Assembly (NCBI RefSeq): GCF_042695135.1 | Contig: NZ_CP170547.1 | Location: forward strand, 2,790,001 to 2,854,000 | Direction of reading: 5' to 3' | DNA from: Epilithonimonas sp042695135 | GTDB lineage: Bacteria > Bacteroidota > Bacteroidia > Flavobacteriales > Weeksellaceae | DNA length: 64,000 nucleotides | In this document: piece by piece, positions 25,637 to 34,530 of the stretch | How positions within the stretch are numbered: the first letter of the stretch is position 1 | How the letters are laid out: each line of letters begins with the position of its first letter | The notes under the pieces: model-generated | Seen by the model: only the letters and a program-made list of their open reading frames with translations | What the model was told of the DNA's origin: nothing | Database searches by the model: none | Made by a program: the position numbers and the translations under genes

Positions 25637-26128
25637 ATGACCAAAACCATTTTAATAGCCACAGACTTTTCACTGGAATCTTTGGACATCTTGAAAAAAG
25701 TTTTGAAGAAGAAGCACGAGCAAAACGATGAGAACAAATATAATATTCTTTTCGTTTCAGGTTACGATATGGGCGATTCTATCAGAGATCTGCTCTTCAC
25801 AACCAAGAGCACTGTTTTTGGAAAGATAAGACCTCAGGAATTTTGCGATGCTTACAGCATTATCAACAACAAATATCCTCATCTGATCAACAAGATCACT
25901 TGCGACATCTTCACGGGAAGTTTCCAAAGGGCATTCAACAATTATATAGAAGCAGCGAACGTGGATGAAGCCTACTACCCGACTTCGAAAAGTAAAAATC
26001 TCAATAAAAATCAGTTCGAGATCGCGACTTACCTCAAAAAGAACAAACATGTAGAAGCTCGGGAAGTAGTGACTCAGACTACGGAATTGATGCCCGAAAA
26101 AGGAAGACTGGCGGAAGTTTTTTTGTAG
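25637..26128 (+). CDS. Universal-stress-protein-like (UspA-fold) protein
   Basis: 163 aa. The opening MTKTILIATDFSLESLDILKKVL matches the first strand and ATP-site region of UspA-fold proteins. The rest is divergent and lacks the G-x2-G-x9-G(S/T) motif, so nucleotide binding is uncertain. It is preceded by the four 22-bp repeats and followed after 49 bp by the YoaK-like gene, probably in one operon. A stress-related role is inferred from the fold only. Confidence 0.6.
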   Translation: MTKTILIATDFSLESLDILKKVLKKKHEQNDENKYNILFVSGYDMGDSIRDLLFTTKSTVFGKIRPQEFCDAYSIINNKYPHLINKITCDIFTGSFQRAFNNYIEAANVDEAYYPTSKSKNLNKNQFEIATYLKKNKHVEAREVVTQTTELMPEKGRLAEVFL

Positions 26129-26177
26129 AAGACGATTTGGTGAAAAATTAGAATTTAATTATTTAAAATAAAATAAC

Positions 26178-27026
26178 ATGTTAAGAAATTATAGTAACAG
26201 CAGAACGTTGGGAGACAACATCAGACTGGGAACGCTGACTGCTTTTACGGCAGGAACTATAAATATAGCATCTCTATTGATATTTCTCTCTTTTACATCC
26301 AACGTAACAGGGCATTATGCCATTTTTGCGGCAGAAATCAGCCAGGGAAACTGGTCTCAGGTTGCAGTCGTGGGTGGATGGATTTTCTTATTCTTCTTCG
26401 GAGGTTTTGTAGCCAATTTGAGCGTCATCAACCTTAATAAGAAAAGTAAATATTTTGCGCATTCACTGCCGATCTTTCTAGAAATATTATGTCTCTTGGC
26501 GGTGGGGATCTATGGTCAGTTCTATTATGAAAAGACTTTGCAGGAAACGGAAACTTTGGTTGCATTGATGTTATTTGCAACAGGTCTTCAAAACGGTTTG
26601 ACGGCAAGTATCTCCAACTTCTCCGTTAAGACCACTCACCTTACCGGAACAACCACGGATTTGGGAATTTTGGCTTCGATGTTTACCCAGAAGAAATTCA
26701 GGAAGAATCCGGAATTGATTGCAAGAGCCAAATTATTGATGAGTATTATGGCAGCTTATGTTTTGGGCGCGATATTCTCAGGATTAACTTATTACAGTCT
26801 GGAATTCAGGGTGTTTTATGTGATCAGCATTTGTCTTCTTGTAGTGATTGGATATGATTTTTATAAGATCAATCTGCGACATTTCCAGACAGAATACAGA
26901 TATTACAGGATATTTCACAAACCAACTTTGATTGCTTACCTGTATTATAAAATTCATAACAAGGAAGAAAAAAGAACTACAAGCCATCCCAGAACCAGTA
27001 CAAAGTTAGCTTTCAACGACAAGTAA
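26178..27026 (+). CDS. YoaK/DUF1275-family membrane protein
   Basis: 282 aa with six or so hydrophobic segments. The family signature is clear: LTAFTAGTINIASLLIFLSFTSNVTGHYAIFAAE at the start and NGLTASISNFSVKTTHLTGTTTDLG (about residues 138-162). DUF1275/YoaK proteins are inner-membrane proteins of unknown transport role. A hydrophilic tail of about 50 residues ends the protein. It is likely co-transcribed with the preceding stress-protein-like gene. Confidence 0.9.
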   Translation: MLRNYSNSRTLGDNIRLGTLTAFTAGTINIASLLIFLSFTSNVTGHYAIFAAEISQGNWSQVAVVGGWIFLFFFGGFVANLSVINLNKKSKYFAHSLPIFLEILCLLAVGIYGQFYYEKTLQETETLVALMLFATGLQNGLTASISNFSVKTTHLTGTTTDLGILASMFTQKKFRKNPELIARAKLLMSIMAAYVLGAIFSGLTYYSLEFRVFYVISICLLVVIGYDFYKINLRHFQTEYRYYRIFHKPTLIAYLYYKIHNKEEKRTTSHPRTSTKLAFNDK

Positions 27027-27090
27027 TTTTTCAGATCGTCAAACACAATTCATATATAAATTAGTTTTTTTGTAATAGTTTTTTCAAAGA

Positions 27091-27120
27091 AATACACCGG
27101 GAATGATCCCGGTGTATTTT
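27091..27120. terminator. Bidirectional terminator between YoaK-like gene and trxB
   Basis: AATACACCGGGA (27091-27102) and TCCCGGTGTATT (27107-27118), a perfect 12-bp stem with loop ATGA. Genes converge on it. Confidence 0.88.
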
Positions 27121-27145
27121 GATTTTATGATATTTGAAATTATGC

Positions 27146-28114
27146 TTATTGCTCCACCCAAGTGTGGTTTTCACCTGCCAATTCGCCAAGATATTTCTCC
27201 GCATCCATTGCGGCCATACAACCGCTTCCTGCAGCCGTGATCGCCTGTCTGTAATGATGATCCTGAACATCGCCCGCAGCAAAAACACCCGGAAGATTGG
27301 TTCTTGCAGATTTGCCTTCGGTGATGATATATTCATTTTCGTCCAGGTCGATTTGTCCTTTGAAGATGCCTGTATTTGGTTTGTGACCGATAGCGATGAA
27401 AATCCCGTGAACATCAATTGTAGAAACCTCGTCTGTCAGGTTATTGACTACTTTTGCTCTTTCTACCAAAGAGTTTTCACCTTCGATCCCGATCAACTCG
27501 TGGTTATATTTCACTTCGATGTTTGGCGTATTCAAAACTCTGTCAACCATTACTTTTGAAGCTCGGAAATGATCTTTCCTTACTAATAAAGTGACTTTGT
27601 TACAGATATTGGCAAGGTAAGTTGCTTCCTCTGCAGCCGTATCGCCAGCTCCAACTACGACCACATCTTTTCCTCTGTAGAAAAATCCGTCGCAGGTCGC
27701 ACAGGCAGAGACACCACCACCGGAATATTTTTTCTCATCTGCCAATCCAAGATATTTTGCGGCTGCGCCAGTTGAGATGATTACACTTTTTGCAAGGATC
27801 TCGCGGGAACCTGTACTTAGTTTATGGATGCCGCCTCTTACTTTGGCAAACTCTACTTTTGAGATCATCTCGTAATGAACTTTGGTTTCGAAACGTTCTG
27901 CTTGTCTTTGCAAATGCAACATCATTTCGGGTCCTGTAACGCCATCCGGATAACCAGGGAAATTTTCCACTTCTGTAGTTGTCGTCAGTTGTCCTCCTGG
28001 TTCCAGTCCTGTAAATAATTCGGGTTTCAGACTTGCTCTGGCAGCATAGATTGCTGCTGTAAAACCAGCTGGTCCTGAACCTACGATGACACAATCTAAA
28101 ATATTGTTTTCCAT
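27146..28114 (-). CDS. trxB: Thioredoxin-disulfide reductase
   Basis: 322 aa, standard length. The FAD site is VGSGPAGFTAAIYAAR at the N-terminus, the redox centre CATCDGFF near residues 140-147, the NADPH site VVGAGDTAAEEATYLA near 157-172, and the C-terminal FAD motif GVFAAGDVQDHHYRQAITAAGSG. It reduces thioredoxin with NADPH in the cytosol. It stands alone; its leader is AT-rich, with TATATTTG as a possible -7 box around 28180. Confidence 0.97.
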   Translation of the reverse strand: MENNILDCVIVGSGPAGFTAAIYAARASLKPELFTGLEPGGQLTTTTEVENFPGYPDGVTGPEMMLHLQRQAERFETKVHYEMISKVEFAKVRGGIHKLSTGSREILAKSVIISTGAAAKYLGLADEKKYSGGGVSACATCDGFFYRGKDVVVVGAGDTAAEEATYLANICNKVTLLVRKDHFRASKVMVDRVLNTPNIEVKYNHELIGIEGENSLVERAKVVNNLTDEVSTIDVHGIFIAIGHKPNTGIFKGQIDLDENEYIITEGKSARTNLPGVFAAGDVQDHHYRQAITAAGSGCMAAMDAEKYLGELAGENHTWVEQ

Positions 28115-28310
28115 TTTTATGATTAAATTATTTTATTCTTTTAAGGCTAAATTGATAATCGATTTCGGTTCCAATTTATAAGTTTTCAAATATAAATCTT
28201 TGCGTGAAAAATCGAGTACAAATTTCGGGAATTAATTATTCAAAACCTATCTAAAGTATCAATGTGATTGATGTGAATGGCAAATAATAATGAGTAACGT
28301 GGAATCTGTT

Positions 28311-28414
28311 GCAGCCCGACCTGAGTGGAGCTCATTTTTTGCGAACAGTCTGGTTTCTTTGGATGTGAAAATTTCTGGCAAAAAATAGCGGGAACGGAGG
28401 ACGGAAAAAGCTGC
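28311..28414. repeat. Dispersed palindromic element, copy 1 (104 bp)
   Basis: The left arm GCAGCCCGACCTGAGTGGAG and right arm AGCGGGAACGGAGGACGG ending in AGCTGC recur at 47849-47963 and 63050-63127. The arms pair imperfectly with each other. The centre differs between copies but again forms a hairpin, here TTTTTTGC with GCAAAAAA. Confidence 0.8.
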
Positions 28415-28428
28415 CCAATAAACCACCC

Positions 28429-28459
28429 CGTCAAAAATTCAAAATTTGAATTTTTGACG
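28429..28459. repeat. Near-perfect 31-bp palindrome
   Basis: CGTCAAAAATTCAAA, one base, then TTTGAATTTTTGACG. It is flanked by CCACCC and CCCCTCC. It lies 30 bp after the stop side of holA (leftward gene), so it could also act as its terminator. Confidence 0.75.
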
Positions 28460-28481
28460 CCCCTCCAAAGAAGGGGAATTT

Positions 28482-29519
28482 TTAAACTTTCACTTTCAGT
28501 TCATCTACTTTTATGATCTTGTAAACCAGTTCTTTGTAAATCTCTTCATCTTCCATTTGACGGACACCAAGGCCTTTGGATTTGAGATCCATTTCGCGGA
28601 GAATGGAGATAACTCTGGTTGCATGTTTCAAAGGATAAAATCTTGCCGCTTCTGTATAATCCTTGATGGCATACGGATTAACGCCCATTGTTGAAGCAAT
28701 GGTTTGCGGAGATTGTCCGGATAAAGTATGGTAAATGATGATATTTGAAAAGAAATTATACAACGCTCCGAAAGCCATCTGAACCGGGTTCGATTTTTTA
28801 TTCTTTCCCATATAATAGGCAATGCTGAAGGCTTTTGTCTGATCTTTTGTAGCCAAAGCTTTCTGAAGTTCGAAGATGTTGAAATCCTTGCTGATACCTA
28901 TATGTTCCTCGATGATTTTGCCATCCAGAACCGCGCCGTCTTTCAATACGATTTTCAGTTTGTTGAGTTCGTTGGCAATTCTGGAAAGATCATTTCCGAG
29001 ATATTCTGCCAAAAGGTGGCTGATGTTTGGAGCGGATTTGATTCCCATCACGGTCATCTCGCCCTGAATCCAGGTTGGTAATTGATAATCCTTCATCTTC
29101 TCGCTGGTGAAAAGCATTCCAGATTTGGCCAAAGTTTTAGCGACTTTCTTTCTTGCATCCAGCTTTTTCAGTTTGTGGGCAAAGACTAAAATTGTGGAAG
29201 GAACAGGATTTTCGAGGTAAGTTTCCAGTGCTTTGGATTCATCATCATTCAGTTTCATATCCTGTGCTTCCTTCACGATGATCAGCTGTTTGTCGCCCAT
29301 CATCGGATATTGTCTTGCTAAAGATAAAATCTCGAGATAATTGGTATCGCGGCCATAAGCAATGGTCTGATTGAAAGCTTTCTCATCTTCTTCCAAAACA
29401 TCATTCTCAAAGTGTTTAACTGCCAGATCGATATAAAAAGACTCATCGCCCTGAAAAAAATAAACCGGTAATAGTTCTTTATTTTTAATATTTTTGAGGA
29501 TAATATCTATTTCTTTCAT
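28482..29519 (-). CDS. holA: DNA polymerase III subunit delta
   Basis: 345 aa, normal for HolA. The N-terminal domain begins with KNKELLPVYFFQGDESFYIDLAVKHF, the HolA opening (PVYFL-GDE), with a degenerate AAA+ fold and no Walker A motif, as in the family. Residues about 145-210 contain the helical lid (LPTWIQGEM, LLAEYLGNDLSRIANELNKL), and the C-terminal collar domain follows. It is part of the clamp loader that places the beta clamp on DNA. It is divergent from the HSDR_N protein with 8 bp between start codons. Confidence 0.93.
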   Translation of the reverse strand: MKEIDIILKNIKNKELLPVYFFQGDESFYIDLAVKHFENDVLEEDEKAFNQTIAYGRDTNYLEILSLARQYPMMGDKQLIIVKEAQDMKLNDDESKALETYLENPVPSTILVFAHKLKKLDARKKVAKTLAKSGMLFTSEKMKDYQLPTWIQGEMTVMGIKSAPNISHLLAEYLGNDLSRIANELNKLKIVLKDGAVLDGKIIEEHIGISKDFNIFELQKALATKDQTKAFSIAYYMGKNKKSNPVQMAFGALYNFFSNIIIYHTLSGQSPQTIASTMGVNPYAIKDYTEAARFYPLKHATRVISILREMDLKSKGLGVRQMEDEEIYKELVYKIIKVDELKVKV

Positions 29520-29527
29520 CTTAAAGT

Positions 29528-29962
29528 ATGCAGGTTCCTAAGCTTAATTTTGAAAATGATTTTGATCTGAAGATCAAGCAAGACAAAGATACATTTTTTA
29601 TCTATGATCTGGTAAGGAAAATCTGGCTTGTACTGACGCCCGAAGAGTGGGTACGACAGCATTGGCTGCACTATTTCCGGTTTGTAAAAAAGAAAAATCT
29701 GTCATCACTCATCCTTGAAAAAAAGCTGGAACTGAACGGAACTACGAAGAGAATTGACCTGCTCGTCACCGAAAAAACAAAACCAAAAATTCTGGTTGAA
29801 TGCAAAGCGCCAAGTATCGTTTTGAAAGAAGTCCACTTTGAACAGATCGCAAGATATAACAGTTTAATTGGTGCAGAACAAATCATAATCAGCAATGGTC
29901 TGCATCATATCTTTGCGGATTACAAAGACGGAAAATACCATTTTCTAAAGATGGAAGTCTGA
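29528..29962 (+). CDS. HsdR N-terminal-like (HSDR_N_2) PD-(D/E)XK protein
   Basis: 144 aa. It has the nuclease-fold core TKRIDLLV (D) then PKILVECKAP (ExK), with LTPEEWVRQHWLHY in front. This small stand-alone HSDR_N_2 protein is conserved in Bacteroidota and typically found back to back with holA, so it is likely a housekeeping protein rather than part of a restriction system. Nuclease activity is inferred from the motif. The start codon is only 8 bp from that of holA, so the two promoters must overlap the opposite genes. Confidence 0.88.
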   Translation: MQVPKLNFENDFDLKIKQDKDTFFIYDLVRKIWLVLTPEEWVRQHWLHYFRFVKKKNLSSLILEKKLELNGTTKRIDLLVTEKTKPKILVECKAPSIVLKEVHFEQIARYNSLIGAEQIIISNGLHHIFADYKDGKYHFLKMEV

Positions 29963-29966
29963 TTTA

Positions 29967-30926
29967 TTATTTTTCTAGTTTGCTTTTTAGAATCGGCATC
30001 AAAGAATTGGTGAATTTTTTGGCACCAGTTTCATTCAGGTGAGAAAAATCCATAAAGTCTGTTTTTTCATATTTCTCCAAATCATTGGAATCATAATAAT
30101 TGCCGTATTTTGAAAAATAACTTCTGCTTAATTTTTTAAATTCTTCAGTTTTCATTTGTGACTTTTTAAGTAAATAAGCTTCATTAACCGGAGATAGAAC
30201 TAAGATGTAATTAATGTTTTTTAATTTTAAAAACTCAATCAATTTATTCAGCGCTTCTACCTGATTAGGCAAAGGCTCATAACTGCCAACTTTTACAACA
30301 GGACTATTATCCTGATCTTTGTAGATGATATTAGTTGTAACGAAACCGCCTTCTATATATCTATCTTTTTTGTCAGAGACAGAATCATTCAGCATTTTCA
30401 GTCTTTCTTTTTCTGCAATTCCAATATACTTTATGATCAAAGCATTGAAAGCCATCAGATTTGTCGAACTTCTAAACAGCTCAAAATCATAAAGACTCTT
30501 TTGGGAATTCATAATCACATTCACCGTTTCATAGTTATCCTGTGTAAGCATCAGAAAAGGATTGACATCTATAATAACTATTTTTGTCTGTGTATTTTCG
30601 AGATATCTCTCAGCAATTATTTTTGTCATATTAGGTTTTTGAGAACTGGTACCTAAGTTGAATGAGGTAAAATTATTATTTTTGAAAACCCTCGAGTCAT
30701 AATTCCTTGTTGCCAAACTTGATCCTAAAACCAAAATATCTGTTTGTTTTATTTTTTCTATCTGTTCTAATTTCCGCGCAGTAAATCCAAACCTTTTTTT
30801 TGCCTGTGTAGGATTATTCGTTTTGAAAAAAGGAGAATTAATCTTATAAAGTGTGACTATTACCACACAATAAATAATCGCTGATATCAGTAAAAATTTG
30901 GAAAAGACGATAATCAATTTCTTCAT
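29967..30926 (-). CDS. SGNH-like membrane-anchored protein, partner of MBOAT acyltransferase
   Basis: 319 aa. An N-terminal membrane anchor (about residues 8-28) is followed by an SGNH/GDSL-like fold: block I TDILVLGSSLATRNYD with the candidate nucleophile Ser, and the C-terminal DFSHLNETGAKKF with the Asp-x-x-His (DFSH). It lies 3 bp after the MBOAT gene. MBOAT/SGNH pairs (AlgI/AlgJ, DltB/DltD types) move acyl groups across the membrane onto surface polymers. The acceptor is unknown. Confidence 0.75.
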   Translation of the reverse strand: MKKLIIVFSKFLLISAIIYCVVIVTLYKINSPFFKTNNPTQAKKRFGFTARKLEQIEKIKQTDILVLGSSLATRNYDSRVFKNNNFTSFNLGTSSQKPNMTKIIAERYLENTQTKIVIIDVNPFLMLTQDNYETVNVIMNSQKSLYDFELFRSSTNLMAFNALIIKYIGIAEKERLKMLNDSVSDKKDRYIEGGFVTTNIIYKDQDNSPVVKVGSYEPLPNQVEALNKLIEFLKLKNINYILVLSPVNEAYLLKKSQMKTEEFKKLSRSYFSKYGNYYDSNDLEKYEKTDFMDFSHLNETGAKKFTNSLMPILKSKLEK

Positions 30927-30929
30927 AAT

Positions 30930-32369
30930 CTAAAATTGAAAATAAATAAAGTCCTCTTGATTTTTCGGCATCGCAAGGGCAATTAATAATAAAATGACAA
31001 TATAAAATCCCCATCTGAAAAAAACCGGCCAATTCTTCCCTATTTTTTCCAGAATGTGATGATCTCTTCTCCCAAACCATTCTACCACCATCATAAATAA
31101 AATCAGAAGCAGTAAAAACCAAGACATATAATCCGGATAATTTGGAGAAAATCTGGTAAATATCCCGTAAGCAAATGCGTTGGTTGTATGAATGCTGCTG
31201 TTTCTAAAAATCACAGCCAAAAAAGTAGCCGCTGACAAATTCAATAAAATCATCACAATATGTCCGGCTGATGGAATAATTGCTGTTTTATAATTGTGAG
31301 TAAACCTGTTGGTCCAAGGTCTGAGTAAAACCGATATAATGACGAAAATGGCAGCGAAAATCCCTACCACTATGTAAGTCCATCTTGCACCGTGCCAGAA
31401 TCCGCTGATCAGAAAGATCAGAAATACGAAGAAATATTTTCTTGCATCGGATGAGTTGGCTTTGACTGCCGGTTTATAAATGTAATATTTGAACCAGGTT
31501 GAGAGAGAAATATGCCATCTCCCCACAAACTCTGCCATATCTCTGGAGAAAAAAGGCGTGTCGAAGTTTTTCATTAACTGAATCCCAAGCATTCTTGCGG
31601 TGCCTAATGCCATATCAGAATAGCCGGAAAAATCTGCATACACCTGGAATATAAATAGAAATGCCGCATAGACCAACGTTGTTCCGGAATGCTGCCCCGG
31701 ATCCTGAAAAACCTGATTGACGATGGTTGCACAATTATCCGCAATGACTACTTTTTTGAAAAACCCCCATAGAAACTGACGCATTCCGTCTACAATTCTA
31801 TGATAATTAAACCGATGGCCTACTGTAAGCTGAGGAAGCAAGTGCGGCGCTCTTTCTATAGGACCAGCTAAAAGCATTGGAAAAAAACAAACAAAAAGTG
31901 AATAATTGATGATATTCTTTTCAACTTTGAATTTTCCAAAATAAATATCCAAAACATAACTCAGCCCGTGAAAAGTATAGAACGAAATACCAACAGGCAA
32001 AATAATATTAAGCGTCGAAATATTGGGTTGGAAACCTGCTGATATAAGGAGATCATTAAAGCTATCAATGAAAAAATTAGCATATTTGAAATACCCTAGT
32101 ATACCAACATTGATGATGATGCTGGTAAAAAGCCAAAATTTCTTCGTGATTTTTTTATCAGAATTAGAAATGATAATCCCTGAGAAATAATCTAAAAGTG
32201 TGGAAAAACCTAACAAAAAACAGAAACGCCAATCCCATTGGGCATAGAAAAAATAACTACCGGCTAATAATAAAAGGTTTCTGTATTTCCAATGCTTAAT
32301 GGGAATCAACCAGTAACCAAAAAATATGACCAGGAAAAAAGCCAGAAAATTTAAAGAATTAAATAACAT
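30930..32369 (-). CDS. MBOAT-family O-acyltransferase (AlgI/DltB-like)
   Basis: 479 aa, about 11-12 hydrophobic segments. The MBOAT signature is present: LPVGISFYTFHGLSYVLDIYFGK (about 125-150), FSGYSDMALGTARMLGIQLMKNF and the catalytic His in FLISGFWHGARWTYIVVG (about 315-332). It opens with MLFNSLNFLAFFLVIFFGYW, the usual AlgI start. It transfers acyl groups (often acetyl) from the cytosol to an extracytoplasmic acceptor with the SGNH partner encoded just downstream. Confidence 0.94.
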   Translation of the reverse strand: MLFNSLNFLAFFLVIFFGYWLIPIKHWKYRNLLLLAGSYFFYAQWDWRFCFLLGFSTLLDYFSGIIISNSDKKITKKFWLFTSIIINVGILGYFKYANFFIDSFNDLLISAGFQPNISTLNIILPVGISFYTFHGLSYVLDIYFGKFKVEKNIINYSLFVCFFPMLLAGPIERAPHLLPQLTVGHRFNYHRIVDGMRQFLWGFFKKVVIADNCATIVNQVFQDPGQHSGTTLVYAAFLFIFQVYADFSGYSDMALGTARMLGIQLMKNFDTPFFSRDMAEFVGRWHISLSTWFKYYIYKPAVKANSSDARKYFFVFLIFLISGFWHGARWTYIVVGIFAAIFVIISVLLRPWTNRFTHNYKTAIIPSAGHIVMILLNLSAATFLAVIFRNSSIHTTNAFAYGIFTRFSPNYPDYMSWFLLLLILFMMVVEWFGRRDHHILEKIGKNWPVFFRWGFYIVILLLIALAMPKNQEDFIYFQF

Positions 32370-32477
32370 TTGCGTTTATTATCAAAGCGCAAATATAATC
32401 GTATATTTTATAATTATTAATAAGCTTAACAGATTATTGATAACTTATTCAAAAAAATATTAGTATTATTTATATTT

Positions 32478-33485
32478 TTATATATTAAAATCTCTTTTCG
32501 GATTGAATAAATAAATTACAAGAAAGAAAAATACAGATACTGCAAGAAAATATTGATAATAATGAACAGCAGACTGCGAACTGATGGTTGTAGAACTAGA
32601 GCCTGTATTTTTCTGTAATTCCGTTGTGAGATGACTGATAGCTTCATCCAGATTATTACCATTAAAATAACTTCCGCCAGTGGATGATGCAATATTACTA
32701 AGTGCTTTTGTCTGCAATTTGGAAACCACAGTCTCACCATACAGATCGGATTTGTAACCCATCAATTGTCCGAAATAATATTCCGGAATCGGAGCACCTT
32801 CTTCTGCCCCCACACCGATTGTTGTAATCTTGATACCTTGTTTATTCGCAAGATTGATTGCTTCTTCCTCGTGACCTTCATTATCTTCGCCATCGCTTAT
32901 CAGGACTACATTTTTAGAACCTTTATTAATATTTTTAAATTTCTGGGATGCTACTTCTATTGCTTTCAAAAAATCCGTCCCCTGATTCTGAACCACACTT
33001 GTTTCGATACCGGAAAGGTAGGTTTCCGCCGCCGAATAATCACTCGACAAAGGCATTACCGAATAAGCATCGCCTGCAAATACAACAATCCCCACTCTGT
33101 CATTGGTCATTTTCTGAAGAGAATTAATAATGATATTCTTGGCCTCGTCCAATCGGCTTGGCTGGATATCCTGGGCATTCATAGAATTGGAAACATCCAG
33201 AACGAAAATGGTATTGCTCACATTCTGAGTCACACTGATCTCTTCTTTTCCGCCCAAAAGATCTATGATTGAAAGTATCAAAAACAAAAAACCAAGGAGA
33301 TAGAGAATTGGAAAAAGACGAACAAACCACAATGTTTTTTCAAACAACACTTCCTGAAATCTATCTTCTGCAAACACATTTCTTCTCCGACCCTTCCATC
33401 GGATATAGTGGATGATGAAGTAGCCGATGACAGGCAGCAACAGAAGTAATAAAAGATACCAGTAATTTCCTAAATACCAATTCAT
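32478..33485 (-). CDS. BatB-like VWA-domain membrane protein
   Basis: 335 aa: two N-terminal hydrophobic segments (about 8-25 and 55-76), a VWA domain (about 90-290) with the MIDAS motif FVLDVSNSMNAQD, and a C-terminal membrane helix (about 308-328). It matches BatB of the Bacteroidota aerotolerance (Bat) cluster. It lies 4 bp downstream of the BatA-like gene and is the last gene of the cluster here. The usual batC (TPR), batD and batE genes do not follow; the MBOAT gene comes next. Confidence 0.88.
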   Translation of the reverse strand: MNWYLGNYWYLLLLLLLPVIGYFIIHYIRWKGRRRNVFAEDRFQEVLFEKTLWFVRLFPILYLLGFLFLILSIIDLLGGKEEISVTQNVSNTIFVLDVSNSMNAQDIQPSRLDEAKNIIINSLQKMTNDRVGIVVFAGDAYSVMPLSSDYSAAETYLSGIETSVVQNQGTDFLKAIEVASQKFKNINKGSKNVVLISDGEDNEGHEEEAINLANKQGIKITTIGVGAEEGAPIPEYYFGQLMGYKSDLYGETVVSKLQTKALSNIASSTGGSYFNGNNLDEAISHLTTELQKNTGSSSTTISSQSAVHYYQYFLAVSVFFFLVIYLFNPKRDFNI

Positions 33486-33489
33486 CAGC

Positions 33490-34479
33490 TTAATTCAAAA
33501 TTTTAAAAATGACCCAGCGAAACAATGCATCCAACAATAACAACCCTAATGCGATCCATAGGAAAATACGGAAATACTCCTCATAATTATATAATTTGGA
33601 AGTTTTGACATCTGATCTTTCCAACTGATTGATCTCATCATACACCGTCTGCAGGCTGTTGTTATCTGTTGCACGAAAGTACTTTCCTCCTGTGAGCTGA
33701 GAAATATCCATTAATGTATTTTCATCAATTTCTGTTTTCTGTTCTGTAAAAACAATGTCTCCAAAAATGTTGGTTCCTGTTGGGAAAGCAGCAAAACCAT
33801 TGCTTCCAATCCCTATCGTATAAACTTTGATGCCATTATTTTTTGCCAGTTCTGCGGCGATCTGAGGCGGCATTGCGTTAATAATTGTATTAACACCATC
33901 TGTCATCAGAATGATTATTTTGCTTTTTGCCTTGCTGCTTTTAAGGTGATTTACAGCTACAGACAAGCCTTCTCCAATGGCAGTCCCGGGTTCCAGCTCC
34001 AAAGGATTCAATTGATTGAGTTCATCCACAACAACCTGATGATCTGTTGTCAAAGGAACTTTTGTGTACGCTTCTCCGGAATATGCCACCAATCCAATTC
34101 TGTCATTCTCTCTTTTGTTAACGAAATCAATCGCAATCTTCTTCAATGCTTCCAATCTGTCCGGATCCAGATCTTTTGCCAGCATACTGAGCGAAACATC
34201 CACAGAAAGCATAATATCAATCCCTTTGGAATCGTCCCGGTCCTGCGAAATAGTGTAAGTTCTTGGCCTTGCCAAAGCAATAATCAAAGAGGTTAGAATA
34301 AGGTATTTCGAAACCTTCAGAAACTTCATCACCAAAGAAATACTACCGCTCGGCTGCATGTTTTGAACAGAAGGCACTGCAATTCCACGGCTCTTTTTTT
34401 TGCCAGCATCCAATATCAATAATGGAATGAACAAAATAAAAAGCAACAAAAACCACGGACTGTAAAATTCGAAATTCAC
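33490..34479 (-). CDS. BatA-like VWA-domain membrane protein
   Basis: 329 aa starting at a GTG (34477-34479), since MNFEFYSPWFLLLFILFIPL is exactly the family opening and no ATG fits better. VWA domain at about 85-290 with MIDAS LSVDVSLSMLAKD, and membrane segments at about 8-24, 52-70 and 305-325. Together with BatB and the MoxR ATPase it is thought to form an envelope complex linked to stress and oxygen tolerance. The preceding gene ends 51 bp upstream. Confidence 0.88.
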   Translation of the reverse strand: MNFEFYSPWFLLLFILFIPLLILDAGKKKSRGIAVPSVQNMQPSGSISLVMKFLKVSKYLILTSLIIALARPRTYTISQDRDDSKGIDIMLSVDVSLSMLAKDLDPDRLEALKKIAIDFVNKRENDRIGLVAYSGEAYTKVPLTTDHQVVVDELNQLNPLELEPGTAIGEGLSVAVNHLKSSKAKSKIIILMTDGVNTIINAMPPQIAAELAKNNGIKVYTIGIGSNGFAAFPTGTNIFGDIVFTEQKTEIDENTLMDISQLTGGKYFRATDNNSLQTVYDEINQLERSDVKTSKLYNYEEYFRIFLWIALGLLLLDALFRWVIFKILN

Positions 34480-34530
34480 GTGTAAATTATAATTGATTAA
34501 TGATGATTGATAAATGATTTTAATTAAATC

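Larger units (their letters stand above)
28115..28481. other. Intergenic region holding dispersed repeats
   Basis: A 367-bp gap between divergent-end trxB and the 3' end of holA with no gene. It contains the GCAGC...GCTGC element at 28311-28414 and the palindrome at 28429-28459, both listed separately. Confidence 0.6.

Noticed and set aside
28311..28414. Integron attC site
   Set aside because: Arms and changing centres are suggestive, but there is no integron integrase, no R/L core site GTT, and copies lie far apart instead of in a cassette array.
29528..29962. Restriction-modification remnant
   Set aside because: The HSDR_N_2 protein is short, complete and back to back with holA as in other Bacteroidota. 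No methylase or specificity subunit is near.
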